Part shown: positions 19,648 through 32,056 of the stretch, one piece after another
How the letters are laid out: each line of letters opens with the position of its first letter
Position numbering within the stretch: position 1 is the stretch's first letter
DNA from: RI-153 sp963721725
GTDB lineage: Bacteria > Chloroflexota > Anaerolineae > Caldilineales > Caldilineaceae
DNA: 64,000 nucleotides
Direction of reading: 5' to 3'
Assembly: GCA_963721725.1 (NCBI GenBank)
Contig: CAVRLX010000009.1
Span: forward strand, 186,001-250,000
Position numbers and translations under genes: made by a program
Notes under the pieces: generated by a model
Databases searched by the model: none
What the model was told of the DNA's origin: nothing
What the model saw: only the letters and a program-made list of their open reading frames with translations

Positions 19648-21687
19648 ATGGGTATTCTTTTGTTAATCGTCGCCATTGTGGTTGCCATCTATGGCGTTGG
19701 CACAGGCAACGAGTTGGCCCTGGTGCTGGCTGCCGTGGCAATGGCAATTGGAAGCAACCGCTTGCTCCGCACCCAAGCAACGTCCGAACTGGATCGTATC
19801 CGCCAGATGGGGGGCAATCTCGGCGCGGCGCCCTGGTTGCCCCTGCTTGTGGCGACATTGGTCTGCGCTGCCCTGGCCGTTGCGCGCATCCGCCAGGCCG
19901 ATCCTGATCCCGTGGGCTTTGGGCTGTGGGCAGGGAGTCTGATATTGGCCGTGATCACAGGGGTGATCTACGACCGCGGCACAATATTCTGGCGGCGCGT
20001 GGGCGAAACTGTCCGTTGGCAACGACTGGACTGGCTGATTGCCTTGGGATTGACTGTCATTGCCCTCGCCCTGCGTGTCTATCTGCTTGATCAACATCTG
20101 CCTGCCATGCACGGCGACGAGGGCGAAATGGGCACGCTGGCCCGACTGGCGCTTTATGGCCCGGGCGCAGAGCATGGCCCGGCCCCGCTACACTTTTTCC
20201 GCACGGCTTTTCTCGATCATCCGAATCTGTTTCACTACGTGCAAGCCCTGGGACTGCGCGTTTTTGGCGATTCGGAGTGGGGATTGAAGATGGTCTCGGC
20301 GATATTTGGGGCGCTGTGTGCGCCGCTGATCTACGCCGTGGGGCGCATAGGCTGGGGGCGCGTGGCCGGGGTGGTGGCGGGCTGGCTGCTGGCCGTTTCG
20401 CACCTGCACATCCACTACAGCCGCATTGCCCTTAACAACATCCAAAGTGTCTGGTTTGGAGCGATCTTTCTGCTTCTCGTTGTCATGGTCTATGTGGCCG
20501 GCGAGAGGGCACGGTCTAAAAGCACCGCCGCCGAAGCCAGCGAAGAGACGCCACCGCCCGCCCTGCCCGACACTCGCCTCACCATCTTCGTTTTGATCGG
20601 GCTAAGCGTGGGCCTAAGCCAATATTTCTATTATGGATCACGCCTAATTGCCGTCGTGGCAGTGATCTTCCTGCTAATGCTTTGGCGCATAAAGCGAACC
20701 AACTTGGGCTATATTGTGGCGGCAGGCGGCAGCGCCGTGCTGGCTTTCCTGCCCATGCTCTTCTTCTATGCCAACAACTTCACCTCATTTATCAGCCGAA
20801 TGCGTGGCGTCAGCGTGCTCAAACCAGAGGGGATGCACCATTTGCTCGGCCCCGATGCCGTCTGGCCGCGGGATCTGCCTGCGCTGCTCTGGACACAACT
20901 TGAGCGTAACATGGACTTTTTTGCCAGCGGTGGCGATGTCTCGGCTTTCTACACGCCCATGCTGCCGGGCTTTGATGTGATTACGGTTGCCCTCTTCTGG
21001 TTGGGGCTGGGGTTGTTGATCAGCGGCTGGCGGCGCTTTCCCAACCAGATGATCACACTCTGGTTCGCCGTGGGCCTCTTTCTGGGCGGCGTGGTCACCA
21101 ACGACGCCCCCAATGGTCCGCGTTTAATTGTGGTGGTGCTGGCCGTCTATGTCATCGCCGCTGTGACCATGCAACGGCTTTTTGATGCCATTTATGCCCT
21201 TTGGCCCACGCTCCATCGGCGTACATTGCTGGCCGTGGCGACGGCGCTATGTGCCATTACGCTCTATCTAAATTTTAATCTTTATTTTGTCGACTTTGTG
21301 CGCATCAACCCAATGTTGCCCCTGACAGAGATCGCCACGGCGATGGACGAAGCGGGTGCAGACAACCAGGTCTACCTGATGGGCGATCCAGTTTTGTATG
21401 CCGATCATGGCGTGCTGCGTTTTGTGGCCCATGACGTTGTTCGGCGCAATTTGTTCAACCCAATAGATATCGCTGCGCTAGAAGCGAATGCCAAAGCCGC
21501 AGATCAGGACATTTACCTTATCGTCTTGCCGGCGCGCCTGGCCGATCTCGACATGATTGTGCAAGCCTTCCCCGAAGGCGTGCGCGAAGAACACTACGAT
21601 CACCTCAACCGCCTTTTATACGTCTCCTATCACATTCCCGTTGGCACCCTAACTTCTCTATCACCGGATGCTGCCCATGATTTCTGA
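19648..21687 (+). CDS. GT39-like membrane glycosyltransferase
   Basis: It has 679 residues and is intact. After two to three N-terminal helices, the transferase motif LPAMHGDEGEMGTL places an Asp-Glu pair at about 157-158 in the first large loop, as in PMT/ArnT enzymes. HLHIHYSRIALNNIQ matches the conserved region after the fourth helix of the family. A short soluble tail (ITLYLNFNLYFVDFVR onward) ends the protein. Its stop overlaps the start of the next gene by 11-20 bp, so the two are translationally coupled and probably work in one pathway. Confidence 0.83.
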   Translation: MGILLLIVAIVVAIYGVGTGNELALVLAAVAMAIGSNRLLRTQATSELDRIRQMGGNLGAAPWLPLLVATLVCAALAVARIRQADPDPVGFGLWAGSLILAVITGVIYDRGTIFWRRVGETVRWQRLDWLIALGLTVIALALRVYLLDQHLPAMHGDEGEMGTLARLALYGPGAEHGPAPLHFFRTAFLDHPNLFHYVQALGLRVFGDSEWGLKMVSAIFGALCAPLIYAVGRIGWGRVAGVVAGWLLAVSHLHIHYSRIALNNIQSVWFGAIFLLLVVMVYVAGERARSKSTAAEASEETPPPALPDTRLTIFVLIGLSVGLSQYFYYGSRLIAVVAVIFLLMLWRIKRTNLGYIVAAGGSAVLAFLPMLFFYANNFTSFISRMRGVSVLKPEGMHHLLGPDAVWPRDLPALLWTQLERNMDFFASGGDVSAFYTPMLPGFDVITVALFWLGLGLLISGWRRFPNQMITLWFAVGLFLGGVVTNDAPNGPRLIVVVLAVYVIAAVTMQRLFDAIYALWPTLHRRTLLAVATALCAITLYLNFNLYFVDFVRINPMLPLTEIATAMDEAGADNQVYLMGDPVLYADHGVLRFVAHDVVRRNLFNPIDIAALEANAKAADQDIYLIVLPARLADLDMIVQAFPEGVREEHYDHLNRLLYVSYHIPVGTLTSLSPDAAHDF

Positions 21688-24600
21688 TGCACCTTTGTCC
21701 AAGATCCCACGGCACTCCCTAGCCTTTTGGCGGCGTCTCACCGGGGTGCGCCTTCTGTTGGGGCTGCTGGCAGTTGGCCTTGCCGTGGCCGCCCAGCAGT
21801 TTGTGATCCGGGGTGAGACCCAGATCGGGCTTGTGCTCTATGCTGTGGCCGTCGTTGTCGGCCTGCTCACCCTCGACCGATCTAGGCCCGCCTTGCCCAT
21901 TGCCCTCGTCACCAAACGGGTATGGTCACCCCTGGCCTGGATCGGGTTTGCGGTTACCGTCGCCGCGATTGGCCTCGCCGTGCTCTCTTTGCCTCGTTTC
22001 CAAGAAAACCCCACCCCCATGACGGCGTGGTGGCTGCACATTGGCAGCCTGTTGACCTTCGTGATCGGCGTGGCCCTGCTCGACCGCTTTTGGATTCGCG
22101 AGCGTGCTGAGATTGTCGACGAAGAACTCCGCGGCTGGAGACTCACGGAAATCGGCGCTTTGGTGTTGATCACAATCCTGGGAGCGGTGTTGCGCCTCTA
22201 TAAACTGGGCGATCTGCCCTTTGGCACGTGGTATGACGAAGCCAACGCCGGATTGCAGGCCCTGCGGATCCTCAACGAACCGCTGCACCGGCCCATCTTT
22301 GACGGCACGATTCAGGCGCCCTCGCACTATGTCTATATGGTGGCGGCGGCCTTCAAACTCTTTGACCCCAGCAGTGCCTCCCTCCGGCTTGCCAGCGCCG
22401 TGCTGGGCATCGCCACCATTCCCGCCGCCTATCTGGCTGGGCGCGAATTTTTTGGTCGTCGGTTACTGGGGCTGGTGCTGGCCTTTCTGTTGGCCGTTTC
22501 CAGTTGGGATCTCACCTTCAGCCGCATCGGCATGTTTAACATTGCCACGCCGCTCTTCCAATTATTGGCGCTCGGTCTTTTGCTGCGCGGGCTGCGCCAA
22601 CAACGGCTGCTCTACTTTGCGCTGGCCGGGCTATCGCTGGGCTTTGGACTGGCCTTTTATCGCGTCTTTCAGATCTTCTTGCCTGTGGTGGGACTCTTCT
22701 TTCTCCACGCTGCCATCGCCCGCCGCCAGATGTTGCGCCGGGCGTGGCTGGGCTGGCTGCTGGTGGGGATCGGGCTGGTGCTGGCGATCTTGCCGGTGTT
22801 GATCTTTGCCTATGAGCAACCCGACTCCTTTTTCTCGCGCACCCAAGACACCTATATCTTTACAGGCAAAACCCCTGAAGAGCGTATCCCTGCCCTGGTG
22901 GAGAACATCCGCAAGCACGTGCTCATGTTCCACTATCGCGGTGATCCCAACGGACGCCACAATCTGCCCGGCGACCCCATGCTGGATGCCATTGTCGGCG
23001 CGCTGATGGTGCTGGGGCTGGCGCTGAGTCTGCGCCGCTTCTGGCAGCCCAAAGCCTTGTTACTGTTGACATGGACCATCGTCATGTTGTTGGGCGGCAT
23101 TCTCTCGCTGGATTTTGAAGCGCCGCAGTCGCTGCGTGCGATTGGCACGCTCTCCTCGGCCTACCTATTGGCTGTGGTTCCCATTGATGCGCTCTGGCGT
23201 TTCTGGCGAGAGACGCGGCCCGGTCGGCGCTTTCCACGGCTCTTTGTCTGGCCGTTGGTGGCGTTGCTCGTCTATGTCGGCGTAATCAACGTCAACAAAT
23301 ATTTCGTGCGCCAAGCGAATGACTTCGCGGTGTGGAACGCCCACTCCACGCCTGAAACGCTGGCGGCCGATCTGTTGCTGGCCGAAAGCGCCGAGGCGGA
23401 TTTTTACGTCACCTCCTATTTTCACGGTCACCCCGCCATCAACTTTATTGCCCGTGGTCTACCCGCCTATCAACGGCTGGAAACCACCACCCATCTGCCC
23501 TTGCGTGTGGACGCCCCGCGTGATGTGATTCTGGTCATGAACGCCGAAAGTAAGTCGATCTACGACGAAGCGCGCCGCTATTACCCAGATGCCCAATTTC
23601 AGGAGCTAGGCCCGCCCTTCGGTGGTCCTGCCGTGGTCTATACAGTGCGGCTGACGCCCGACAACATCCACAGTTTGCAGGGACTCAACGCCAGCTACTA
23701 TGCCACGCCCGATTGGAGCGGCGAGCCGCTAATCACGCGCAAAGATGCGACGATCCAGTTTGATTGGAGCACCGATCCCCCGGTCGAAGGCGATTTCTCT
23801 GTCGAATGGAAAGGCGTGCTCAACGTGGTTCGGTATGGCCCCTATCGGCTGACGCTGCGTGCGCCCGCCGACGCCGAACTCTATCTGGACGAGGATCTGC
23901 TGCTCGCTGGCGAGGGCGAAACCACGGTAGATGTGGTGCTGGCCCAGGGCAACCACGCCTTGCGCCTGCGCGCTGTGGGCGGCGCTGGCCCGCTGGATCT
24001 GCGCTGGCAGGCCCCCGGCAGCGCCACCGAGATCGTCCCACCCAAGCGCTCTATGTGCCGCCGGTGACCAACAACGGGCTGCTGGGCAGCTATTATGCCA
24101 ATGGTAACTGGCAAGCCCCCGAAGCATTGGCCCAGATCGATCCTGAACTCAGCCTCTATTTTCATGTGCCCATGTTGCCCCGTCCCTACACTGTGGAATG
24201 GACGGGCAAAATTCACATTGCTGTGCCGGGCTTCTATCGCTTCGGCCTGGAATCCATCGACGAATCGGTGCTATTTATCGACGAAACCCAGGTGGTCGAG
24301 GCCACGGTTCCCAACCAATACACCGAAGGTACGATTGAATTGGGAGAAGGGCTGCACGATATTCGCGTGCGCCTGAGCGACCGCACCGGTCACACACATA
24401 TCAACCTCTATTGGGTGCCGCCGGGCCGCGGCCAATCCCATGTACCCGCCGAGGTGCTCTTTCCGCCGCAGGGCAACTATGAGCACATTGAACTGGCCGA
24501 CGCCGACACCCTCTTTGCCGAGCCGGTGGCCCCATCCTTGGATATTGCCGGCAATGAAGGCGACTTTCCACGCGTCACGGCCACCACGCAGACCATCGCT

Positions 24601-25365
24601 GTGGATCTGGCCCAGCCGCGCGGGCTGGCGATCTCGCCCGACGGCGAGACGCTCTATGTGGCCGATGCCCAGACCGTCTTGGTGCTAGATGGCACGGGGC
24701 GGGTGCAAAGCCGGGTGCAGCGTGGCAGCGAGCGCTTTTTGGAGATCACCGATCTGGCAACTGGGCCAAGCGGCGAGATCTTTGTGCTGGATGCGGGTCG
24801 CGCCCGCGTCAGCGTGTTGGACGCCGCCGGCGAATTCCTGCGCGATGTGCCCACCGATGAGTATCACAGCGTCCGTTCGCGCGGGATTTTTGTGGACGAC
24901 CAAAACCACATTTGGATTGCCAACACGCCCAACGGCCAAGTGGTGGAACTGGATCAAGAGGGCACACTCTTGCAATCGATACCGCTGGCCCCCGGTCAGG
25001 AGACCCAACCTGTAGACGTGGCCGTGACGGCCAACGGCGATATTTACGCCACCGATGTCGCCACCCATCAGTTGTTTAAGATCAGCGCCAACGCCGCGGC
25101 GCGCCAGGTCTGGAGCATCCCCATTGCCAACAGCGGCGATGGCCCGCATCTGGCCTTGGGCAACGAGGGTACGCTCTACATGACCGCGCCAGAACCGGGG
25201 CTTGTCCTGAAACTGGCTGCTGATGGCGAGCGGGAAGCCTGGGTTGTGCCCTGGCGCACCGAAGTGCCGCCCAAACTGGTGGGGATTGCTGTTGCCCCCG
25301 ATGGGCAGGTCTGGGTCAGCGACAGCACCGGCAGCGCGGTTACCTCAGTGCAAAGGGGTAACTGA
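21668..25365 (+). CDS. GT39-like glycosyltransferase fused to PA14-type domains and an NHL/SMP-30-type beta-propeller (one frameshift)
   Basis: Start at 21668 or 21677, overlapping the preceding gene. The membrane part has the acidic motif FGTWYDEANAGLQAL and FSRIGMFNIATPLFQ. From about residue 655 two PA14-like modules follow (ASYYATPDWSGEPLITRK and GSYYANGNWQAPEAL). After that comes a six-bladed-type propeller with repeating PRGLAISPDGETLYVAD and PVDVAVTANGDIYATD blades. The frame breaks near 24045 (VPPKRSMCRR should read VPPKALYVPPVTNN), with one base missing. Restored length is about 1230 residues. It couples sugar transfer to an extracytoplasmic carbohydrate- or protein-binding tail. The substrate is unknown. 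Confidence 0.82.
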
Positions 25366-25419
25366 TCTTCCCGATTGGCGGCGACGCTTCCCATACAATC
25401 AACCTAAAGTAAAAAATAA

Positions 25420-25476
25420 AACGCAGATGACACAGATTCATTCGCTTTGATCCGTCCGATCTGTGTCATCTGCGTT
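25420..25476. repeat. Inverted repeat with 18-bp arms
   Basis: aacgcagatgacacagat and atctgtgtcatctgcgtt are perfectly complementary around about 21 bases. It lies between the coupled glycosyltransferase pair and the lipoprotein gene and may act as a terminator or be a dispersed palindrome. Confidence 0.7.
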
Positions 25477-25540
25477 CTATTTCATACGGTTTGAGTCCCC
25501 ATTTGCCTCTGTATATTGAAAAAGCCAAAGGGAGTTGTAT

Positions 25541-26816
25541 ATGGCAATCCAACGCTGGTTTCGAGGGTGGTTTGGCATTCTCGGTCTGTGCCTGCTAATG
25601 CTGGCCGGGTGTGGTGGCACGGCGCGTTTGGCGATCAGCGCCGGCAACGCCGCCATTGTGGGACGTATGGCTCCGCCAGCGCTCTCGGCGATCTCGCTGG
25701 CCGAGGCGAGCCAGAATCGCCTTTTGATCACGGGTAATGACGGCAACCTCTTTACCCTGCGCCCCGACGGCGCGGCAGCGTTTTAATCTCACCACTGACG
25801 CCAGCCCCAGCCGCCTCTATAGCCAGCCCACGTGGTCGGCAGATGGAAGCCGGATAGCTTATGTGCAGGTTGAAACAGAAGCAAGCCGCTTGATCTCCGT
25901 GCGCGCTGATGGCAGCGATGTGCAGGCATTGAAGGTCGTCTTCCCGCCCTTTTATATTTTCTGGAATGCAAACAGCGACGGGCTGGCCTTTTTGAGCAAT
26001 TGGGTCGCCGACAACAGTCCCACCATTGCCCTGACTCGGGTGGATTTTCGCAGCGCGCCGCCCTCGGCAACGCCGATTTCCATCGGGCAGCCGCTCTATT
26101 TTTCGTGGTCGCCCGATGGCGAACAACTGCTCACCCATGCCAGCAACAGCGAAGTCGTGCGGATCGATCAGGACGGATCGCGCACCGTGTTGGCGCAGAC
26201 ATCGGGCAATTTCGGCGCGCCGCAATGGCTGGCCGACGGCACACACCTTCTCTATGGCATCAACGAGGCTGGACGTCAGCAGATTGTGCTGGCCGATGTG
26301 AGCGGAGCCGTGGAGCAATCCATCGCCTTTAACGGCACAGCCAGCTTTGAGAGTAATCGCTCTGGTCGCCAGGTGGCCTTTGTGGATACGGATCAGTCGC
26401 CGGGTTTCAATGCCTTTGGACCCCTCTATCTCTTTGATTTTGAGAATCAGATTTATCGGCAGGTAAGCGATGAGCGGGTGATCTACTTTGCGTGGAGTCC
26501 TGATGGAGAGAAGTTGCTCTACTTTTCACTACAACGTGAAGCGGGGCGGCTGTGGATGCGTGCCCATGTGTGGGATGGAACGAAGACCGTCTTGCTAAGC
26601 CGCTTTCTGCCCACAGAAACCTTCTTTGAACAATACCTGCGCTTCGCCGACCAATACGCCCAGAGTCAGCACTATTGGTCACCCGACAGCCGCCGTATTG
26701 TTTTTAGTGGCACACGTGAAGATCGGCGCAGCGGCGTCTGGGTGCAGGCCGCCGATGGCGAGAGCGATCCTGTGTATGTGGCTGCGGGCGAGTACGCATC
26801 TTGGTCGCCGCGTTGA
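25541..26816 (+). CDS. TolB/WD40-type beta-propeller lipoprotein (one frameshift)
   Basis: A GGGAG site precedes the start at 25541. The lipobox is LMLAGC. The mature protein is a run of propeller blades (LITGNDGNLFTLRPDG, YSQPTWSADGSRIAYV, PLYFSWSPDGEQLL, VIYFAWSPDGEKLLYF, YWSPDSRRIVFSG), similar to PD40/TolB repeats. A surplus T in the run near 25781 splits it; restored length is about 424 residues. It probably sits on the outer face of the membrane and binds a partner protein or glycan. It follows the glycosyltransferase genes in the same direction. Confidence 0.8.
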
Positions 26817-26824
26817 GCGTTAAC

Positions 26825-26863
26825 GAGTCATGAGTAGGGGTCGATAGCCCCTACTCATGACTC
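26825..26863. terminator. Bidirectional hairpin between convergent genes
   Basis: The 16-bp arms gagtcatgagtagggg and cccctactcatgactc flank a 7-base loop. It sits exactly between the ends of the converging lipoprotein and Agl23-like genes. Confidence 0.75.
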
Positions 26864-26871
26864 ATTCTCCT

Positions 26872-29800
26872 TTACTCCGCCCCCGCCGGGAAAACCATCA
26901 CCCGGTTGTTATCGGCATCGGCCACCAGCAGTTGATTGGCGGCGAGATCGACATCCATGCCGTTGGGCTTGGCAATGCGGTTGAGATCGACACCATATTT
27001 GCCAAAGCTGGCGGTGATTTTCCCCTCCGCATTAAAGACAAAGATCTGGGCAAACTGTGGGTCCGAAGCGTAGACATTGCCGTTGCCATCCACAGCAACA
27101 TAGGCTTTGTCGAAGATGTCCTGACTTTGCCACGACGGCACAGGCCATTCCGCCACCGGCTGTAGATCCGGCGTGAGCACCTGGATGCGCTGATTCCAAA
27201 TGTCGGCGACGTAAACATTGCCGCTATTGGGATCCACCGCCACATCCACCGGCTCCTCAAAACGACCCAGCAACACGCCACCGCCGCCCACTTGCGTCAC
27301 TACCTCGCCTGTGGGCCTGTAGCGGATAATGCGCTTGTTGCCCGTGTCAGCCACCAGCAGATCACCGTTGGGCGCAACCGCCAAGCCACGCGGCCCAAAC
27401 AAGCCCAGCGGATCGCCGTTCTCCTCGCCCACAATGGCAAAACTTCCCCACTTGCGCAGGAAGTTACCCTCGGCGTCAAAGACCTGAATGCGCCCGTTCC
27501 ACGTATCGGCCACAAAGATCGTGCCATCCGCGGCCACGGCGATGCCCCACGGCTCGCGGAACTGCCCATCGCCCACAGCCAGCGGACCGCTGCCGTCGGG
27601 GTCTGTGCAGCCGGGTTTGCCCTCATCGTTGAGGAAACAGGAATTACCAAAGGTGGTGATGACAGTGCCCACAGCATCCAGAACTACGACACGGTGGTTA
27701 CCTGTGTCCAAAATGTAGCGGTTGCCGTCGGGGCCAACGGCTACATCGCGTGGCTGCGTTACTGCCAAATCGCCATAGACACCGCCATAGACCGTGGACG
27801 CTGTGCGGTCAATTTCGGGGTAGGTGATCGCCGCCGCCGCCACGCCCGCTGTGGGGGTCACATTGAGATCCCACACGGTTTGGGCCAGATCTTTTTTGAT
27901 ATAGAGGCGGAATTCGTGGCGGTGCGGCCAGGCGGTGATACTCTCACTGGGATGGTTGCGATAGAACCAGATCTGCCAGAGCCGTTCTCGGCGCGCCGGG
28001 TCGGTCAGCGCTCCCCAGGCCTGCGCAAGCGTCAGATTTTTATAGCTCTCTTCGGGCCACCAAACCATGCGATAGTTGCGGAAGACGTAATCGCGCGCCA
28101 GATAGGGATCGACCTTGCTATAGTCAGCGTTACCCACCATGATCACCGGCGCGCTCATGCTGTCCTGGCTGGGGTTGTTGCCAAAGAAGACACTGTTGGG
28201 AAAGAACTTCATATACCAGCTAATCGGCCACGAAGCATCGTTGCTATAGGCCACGCGGATCTGGTGCGGATCGCCAGCAGTGCGCTCGCTGATGGTCTCG
28301 ATCTCGGCCAAAGCGCGCTTAATGTCGGGGCCGGCGTGAGCATAGATTAGATACTCGGTTGCCATGTCATAGTTGACATAGGTGAGCATGTAGGCGAAGC
28401 GCACTGTGAGGAGGATCAACAGTGCGCTGACGCCCACGGTCATCAGGCGGGCAGCGCTGCGCCAACCGGCACTGGCAACCCAGCCCCAGCCCAGATAGAG
28501 CAGGCCGCCGGTGAGCACTAATGCCAGCACAAAGCGTACACTCTGTCCCACGCTGCCCAGATCGCGGCCGCCAAAGGGATCGGCGGCAAAGAGCGTGCCC
28601 ACGGCGAAGATCAGCGCCGGGGCCAATCCAAGCAGCCGATAGGAGCGGCGCTCTCGCACCCCTGCCCAGTCAATCTGGGTGAGCAGTTGCCCCAGCCACC
28701 AGCCGCCCAGCAAGGCCATAGGCTGCACCATATGGGTGAGCAGCCAAGGCATCTTCTCCCCAGCATAGGAATAGGCCAGCCACGCGCCGATGCTCCACCA
28801 GAGCGCAAAGAGTACAAGCGTGCGGCGTACCATGTGCGGGGACAGAGCGACGACGGGCGCTTTCATCTCTACGACGGGCAGATCCGACGCCGGCGTCGGA
28901 TCCCAGGTGCGGCTTCAGTAGCCCGCGCACCACGGCCACAGCACCGCCAATGGAGAGCAGCATGGGCAAAAATTCATAGAGGAGCGTGACGATGCCATAG
29001 TAATACCAAGGTTGGCTGCCGCGCTGTACCTCTTGTTGGGCCAGCCAATACCCCAGGCTGCCCACGATCCCCGTGGCAAGGCCATTGACTGGGTTGGTGA
29101 AAAAGGTAGTGAAAAAGACCACTTGAATCGCCCAAAAGGCTAGCATGATTCCACCCCACCCGGCAAAGGTGAGCCGGGGACGTGTATCACCGGCGCGCAG
29201 CACGGCGAACCAGCCATAAGCCACGCCCGCCGCCAGCGCCGAGACCAGTGCTACGAGGATGCCAAAGCGAATCAGCATTGGGTTGGTGGGGGCAAAGGCC
29301 TGCCAATCCACGTGTTCCCAGCCCAGCAGCCGTTCGCCCACCAGATAGCCCACGGGCGAGGTAAAGGGCATCACCAGTGTAAGCATTAAAATGGCAATGT
29401 CGGCAAAGACGCTGTGTCGGAATGATTCTTTCTCGCGCCACCAGCGCCAGAGTGCTACTGCTGCAAAGAAGGCCCCAAAGAGCGCGCCCGACATGAACTG
29501 CACTTCTTTGGCGATAAAGCCCAGGGCCATGCCCATGGCCGTCATATAAAGCCAGCGGTTTTCGCGCTGCTCCAGATAGCGGAACATGCCGTAGACCCAG
29601 ATGAAGCCGAAGAAGACAATATAGATGTCGTTACGGATGTAGCGGCTGTGGAAAAGGATGCTGGGGCTGATCAGAAAAAGTAGACCCACCACTAGCGCTC
29701 CTGTGCGCCCGATCCAACGGCGGAAGGCCCAGATCATGCCAATGGCGCCCAGGCCGGTCAGCGCCGGAATAATGCGCGTGGTGGCGTCGGTGACGCCAAA

Positions 29801-30079
29801 GAGGAAGTAGATGAGCGCATTGGCATGAAACAAAAATGGCCCGTGCATCATAGGGTTGTGCGTGTAGTTGCCGGTGCGGTATAGCTCGTATGAATAGACC
29901 GCGTGCAGGCTTTCGTCGTGGCTCATGGCCCGCGCACCAATGTCATAAAAACGGCTCACTACAGCCAGGATCATCAAGAGTGCCCAAGCCAGGGTCTCCC
30001 AGTTGACACGCACCAGCGCGCCCAGGGATCTGTCCAAAACCGATGGGGAATTTGTTTGGCGTACAGTAGTTGACTGCAT
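26872..30079 (-). CDS. Agl23/TIGR03663-like membrane glycosyltransferase with C-terminal NHL repeats (one frameshift)
   Basis: The N-terminal motif MSHDESLHAVYSYELYR (Asp-Glu at about 55-56) followed by GNYTHNPMMHGP is characteristic of the TIGR03663 family. That family is linked to archaeal S-layer glycosylation (Agl23) and also occurs in Chloroflexota. About thirteen helices follow. Near 28900 the frame changes, between LKPHLG and PTPASDLPVVEM. The C-terminal third is an NHL propeller with repeated GIAVAADGTIFVADTWN and VAPNGDLLVADTGN blades. Restored length is about 1070 residues. It likely attaches or flips lipid-linked sugars, with the propeller outside the membrane. Confidence 0.83.
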
Positions 30080-30174
30080 GGAAGTTACCTCTAAAGCTCA
30101 AAAATATGACAGGTTAATACGCGCTGACGAAAGATGAGGGGAGAGGAGGATGATTTTAATTTCAATCCCCTGAT

Positions 30175-31976
30175 TTATTGACTCACCGGCCCCCACAGGA
30201 AGAGCGAGCGTGTGGTGGGCAGTTCGTCTAGATCCCGATAGAGCAGCCAGCCGATTTGGTCGAGCCGGTCGGTGAGATCAAACGGGAGCCAGACGGTGAC
30301 CACAGGATAGTCGCTACCCACCAAGCCGGCGGGCAATACCGTTGGTTGCTGGCTGGTGACGAGCAGACTGTTGAGGTCGATACTCGTGCCGTCAATCGCT
30401 CCTTCAAAGCGCAGATCTTGCACGAAGCGCAAATACCAGCCCACCAACGGGCGGAGATCCGGATCGACCGCCACGCGCACAGGCATGACGCCGGGATCAC
30501 CGCTGCGAATTGATCCCAGTTTTGCCACATCGCGGGCCAGGGCACGAAGGCCAGAGTGGGCAGTGACTGCCGAGAGCGCGTTGCCGCGTACCATTTCGGA
30601 TCGCAAATTCATCATCCAACTGCTGCTAAGATTGGCGGCAAAAAAGAGCGCCAGAAGCATTAGCCCCGTCACCTGGGCCGTGGTGCGTCCGTCGGCCCAC
30701 CATGCAAAAAAGGCCACCACCAGCGGAATGGTCAGATAAAACAGAAAGATCCGTTGATCCAACTGGTTTCTTTCCGCTTCGCGCAGGAGAAACGCCGCCA
30801 AAAAGCCTGCGGTAACCATTAAAACCGCCAGCGTCAGGGCAATCAGAAGGCCATCTTGCCAGTGGGCAAGTTGCATGGCAAACCGCACAATCTCACTGGC
30901 AATCCGCGCTGTGATCAGCAGCAATGGCAACCCGAGGATCAACAATGTGCTGGGGTTGCGCGCGGGCAAAAGCATCAAAAGTGCGCCATAGATCAGCCAT
31001 GTCCCCAACAGCCACAGCCAGCGCCGATCCATGCTTTGGGCGCGCCCCCGAACGACAACCCAGACCAACGCGCACAGCACGCCCACCACAAGCAGCGGTT
31101 GATCGACAACGAGCCGCATCCACGGCCAAAGGGCGGGATAGTCGGAGCGCTGGCTCACATAGGCGAGTGCGGTGCTTACGCTTGTGCTGATCAGCCCCAC
31201 CCCTTCCCAGGCGGTGAAGAAACTTGTTCCCACCAGAAGCAGCGTTCCGCCCAGGATCAGCAAGAGTGTGCGCCGCTCGTCGCTTGCAACATCAGAAAAG
31301 TCGGGGCGAAACTGCCAGACCGTCAGTGCCAGCACTGGAAGCAACAGCCAGGCCAGCGGTCCGCTGAGCAGAAACAGCCCGACCACCACGGCCAGCAAGC
31401 GCCGTTCGGTCACGGATAACCCAGGCCAGCGGATTAGGCCGACGCCCAAGAGCAAGCCCAGCGCAATCGACAAAATGGCGCTATCGGCGCTGCGGCTGGC
31501 CGACAAAAGCCAGGGGTCCACAGCCAAAAACAGGGCCGCCATTCAGCGCGGGGCCGCGCCCGATGTGGCGGCGCAGCGCCCACGGGATCAACACCAGCAA
31601 CGCGCCCGCCAACGCCGGAAAGAAGCGTGCCCAGCCGTCACTGCCGCCGTCTGTCAGCCAAAACAAGAAGCGTTGCACAGCATAAAGCAAGGGACTGTGA
31701 GCTACGACTGGTCATGTCAACACTCCGCCCCATGGCATCCAGCCAAGCCGGCCATGTCTGGCTGGTCTCTAGCGGCGAAAGCGGATGTGCCGACCCCAAC
31801 CCGGCAAAACGCATAAACAGGGCGATCATGAAAGCGATACCATAGAGCAGATGCTCGACGGTTGGCGCACCTGTGGATGGGGGAATGGGGGTGATCTGTT
31901 CGGTTACAGATTCGTCTGGAAAGAGCATAAATTCTTCGGTTTTATCCCCAGAAAGGGGTGAAATCGTAGTGATCAC
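30175..31976 (-). CDS. GT39-like membrane glycosyltransferase (two frameshifts)
   Basis: Three frames make one protein. The first, from 31976, contains YGIAFMIALFMRFAGLGSAHPLSPLETSQ. The second (around 31690-31550) contains RFLFWLTDGGSDGWARFFPALAGALLVLIP. The third, from about 31540, contains AALFLAVDPWLLSASRSADSA and the remaining helices. A surplus A near 31541 and an indel near 31700 account for the shifts. Restored length is about 600 residues. The first loop carries Leu-Glu rather than the usual Asp-Glu pair, so activity may differ from its neighbours. It lies about 95 bp upstream of the Agl23-like gene and is probably co-transcribed with it. Confidence 0.7.
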
Positions 31977-32056
31977 GTTACCTCAAAATCGGCAAAAGTG
32001 TATTGCGTATTTCGTAAATTTTTCTTACGCAGGTTGACCAATCAGTACGCTACCAC

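Noticed and set aside
24030..24060. Programmed ribosomal frameshift in the GT-PA14-NHL gene
   Set aside because: There is no slippery heptamer with a downstream structure that I can see, and the same kind of break occurs in many unrelated genes, so a general indel problem is more likely.
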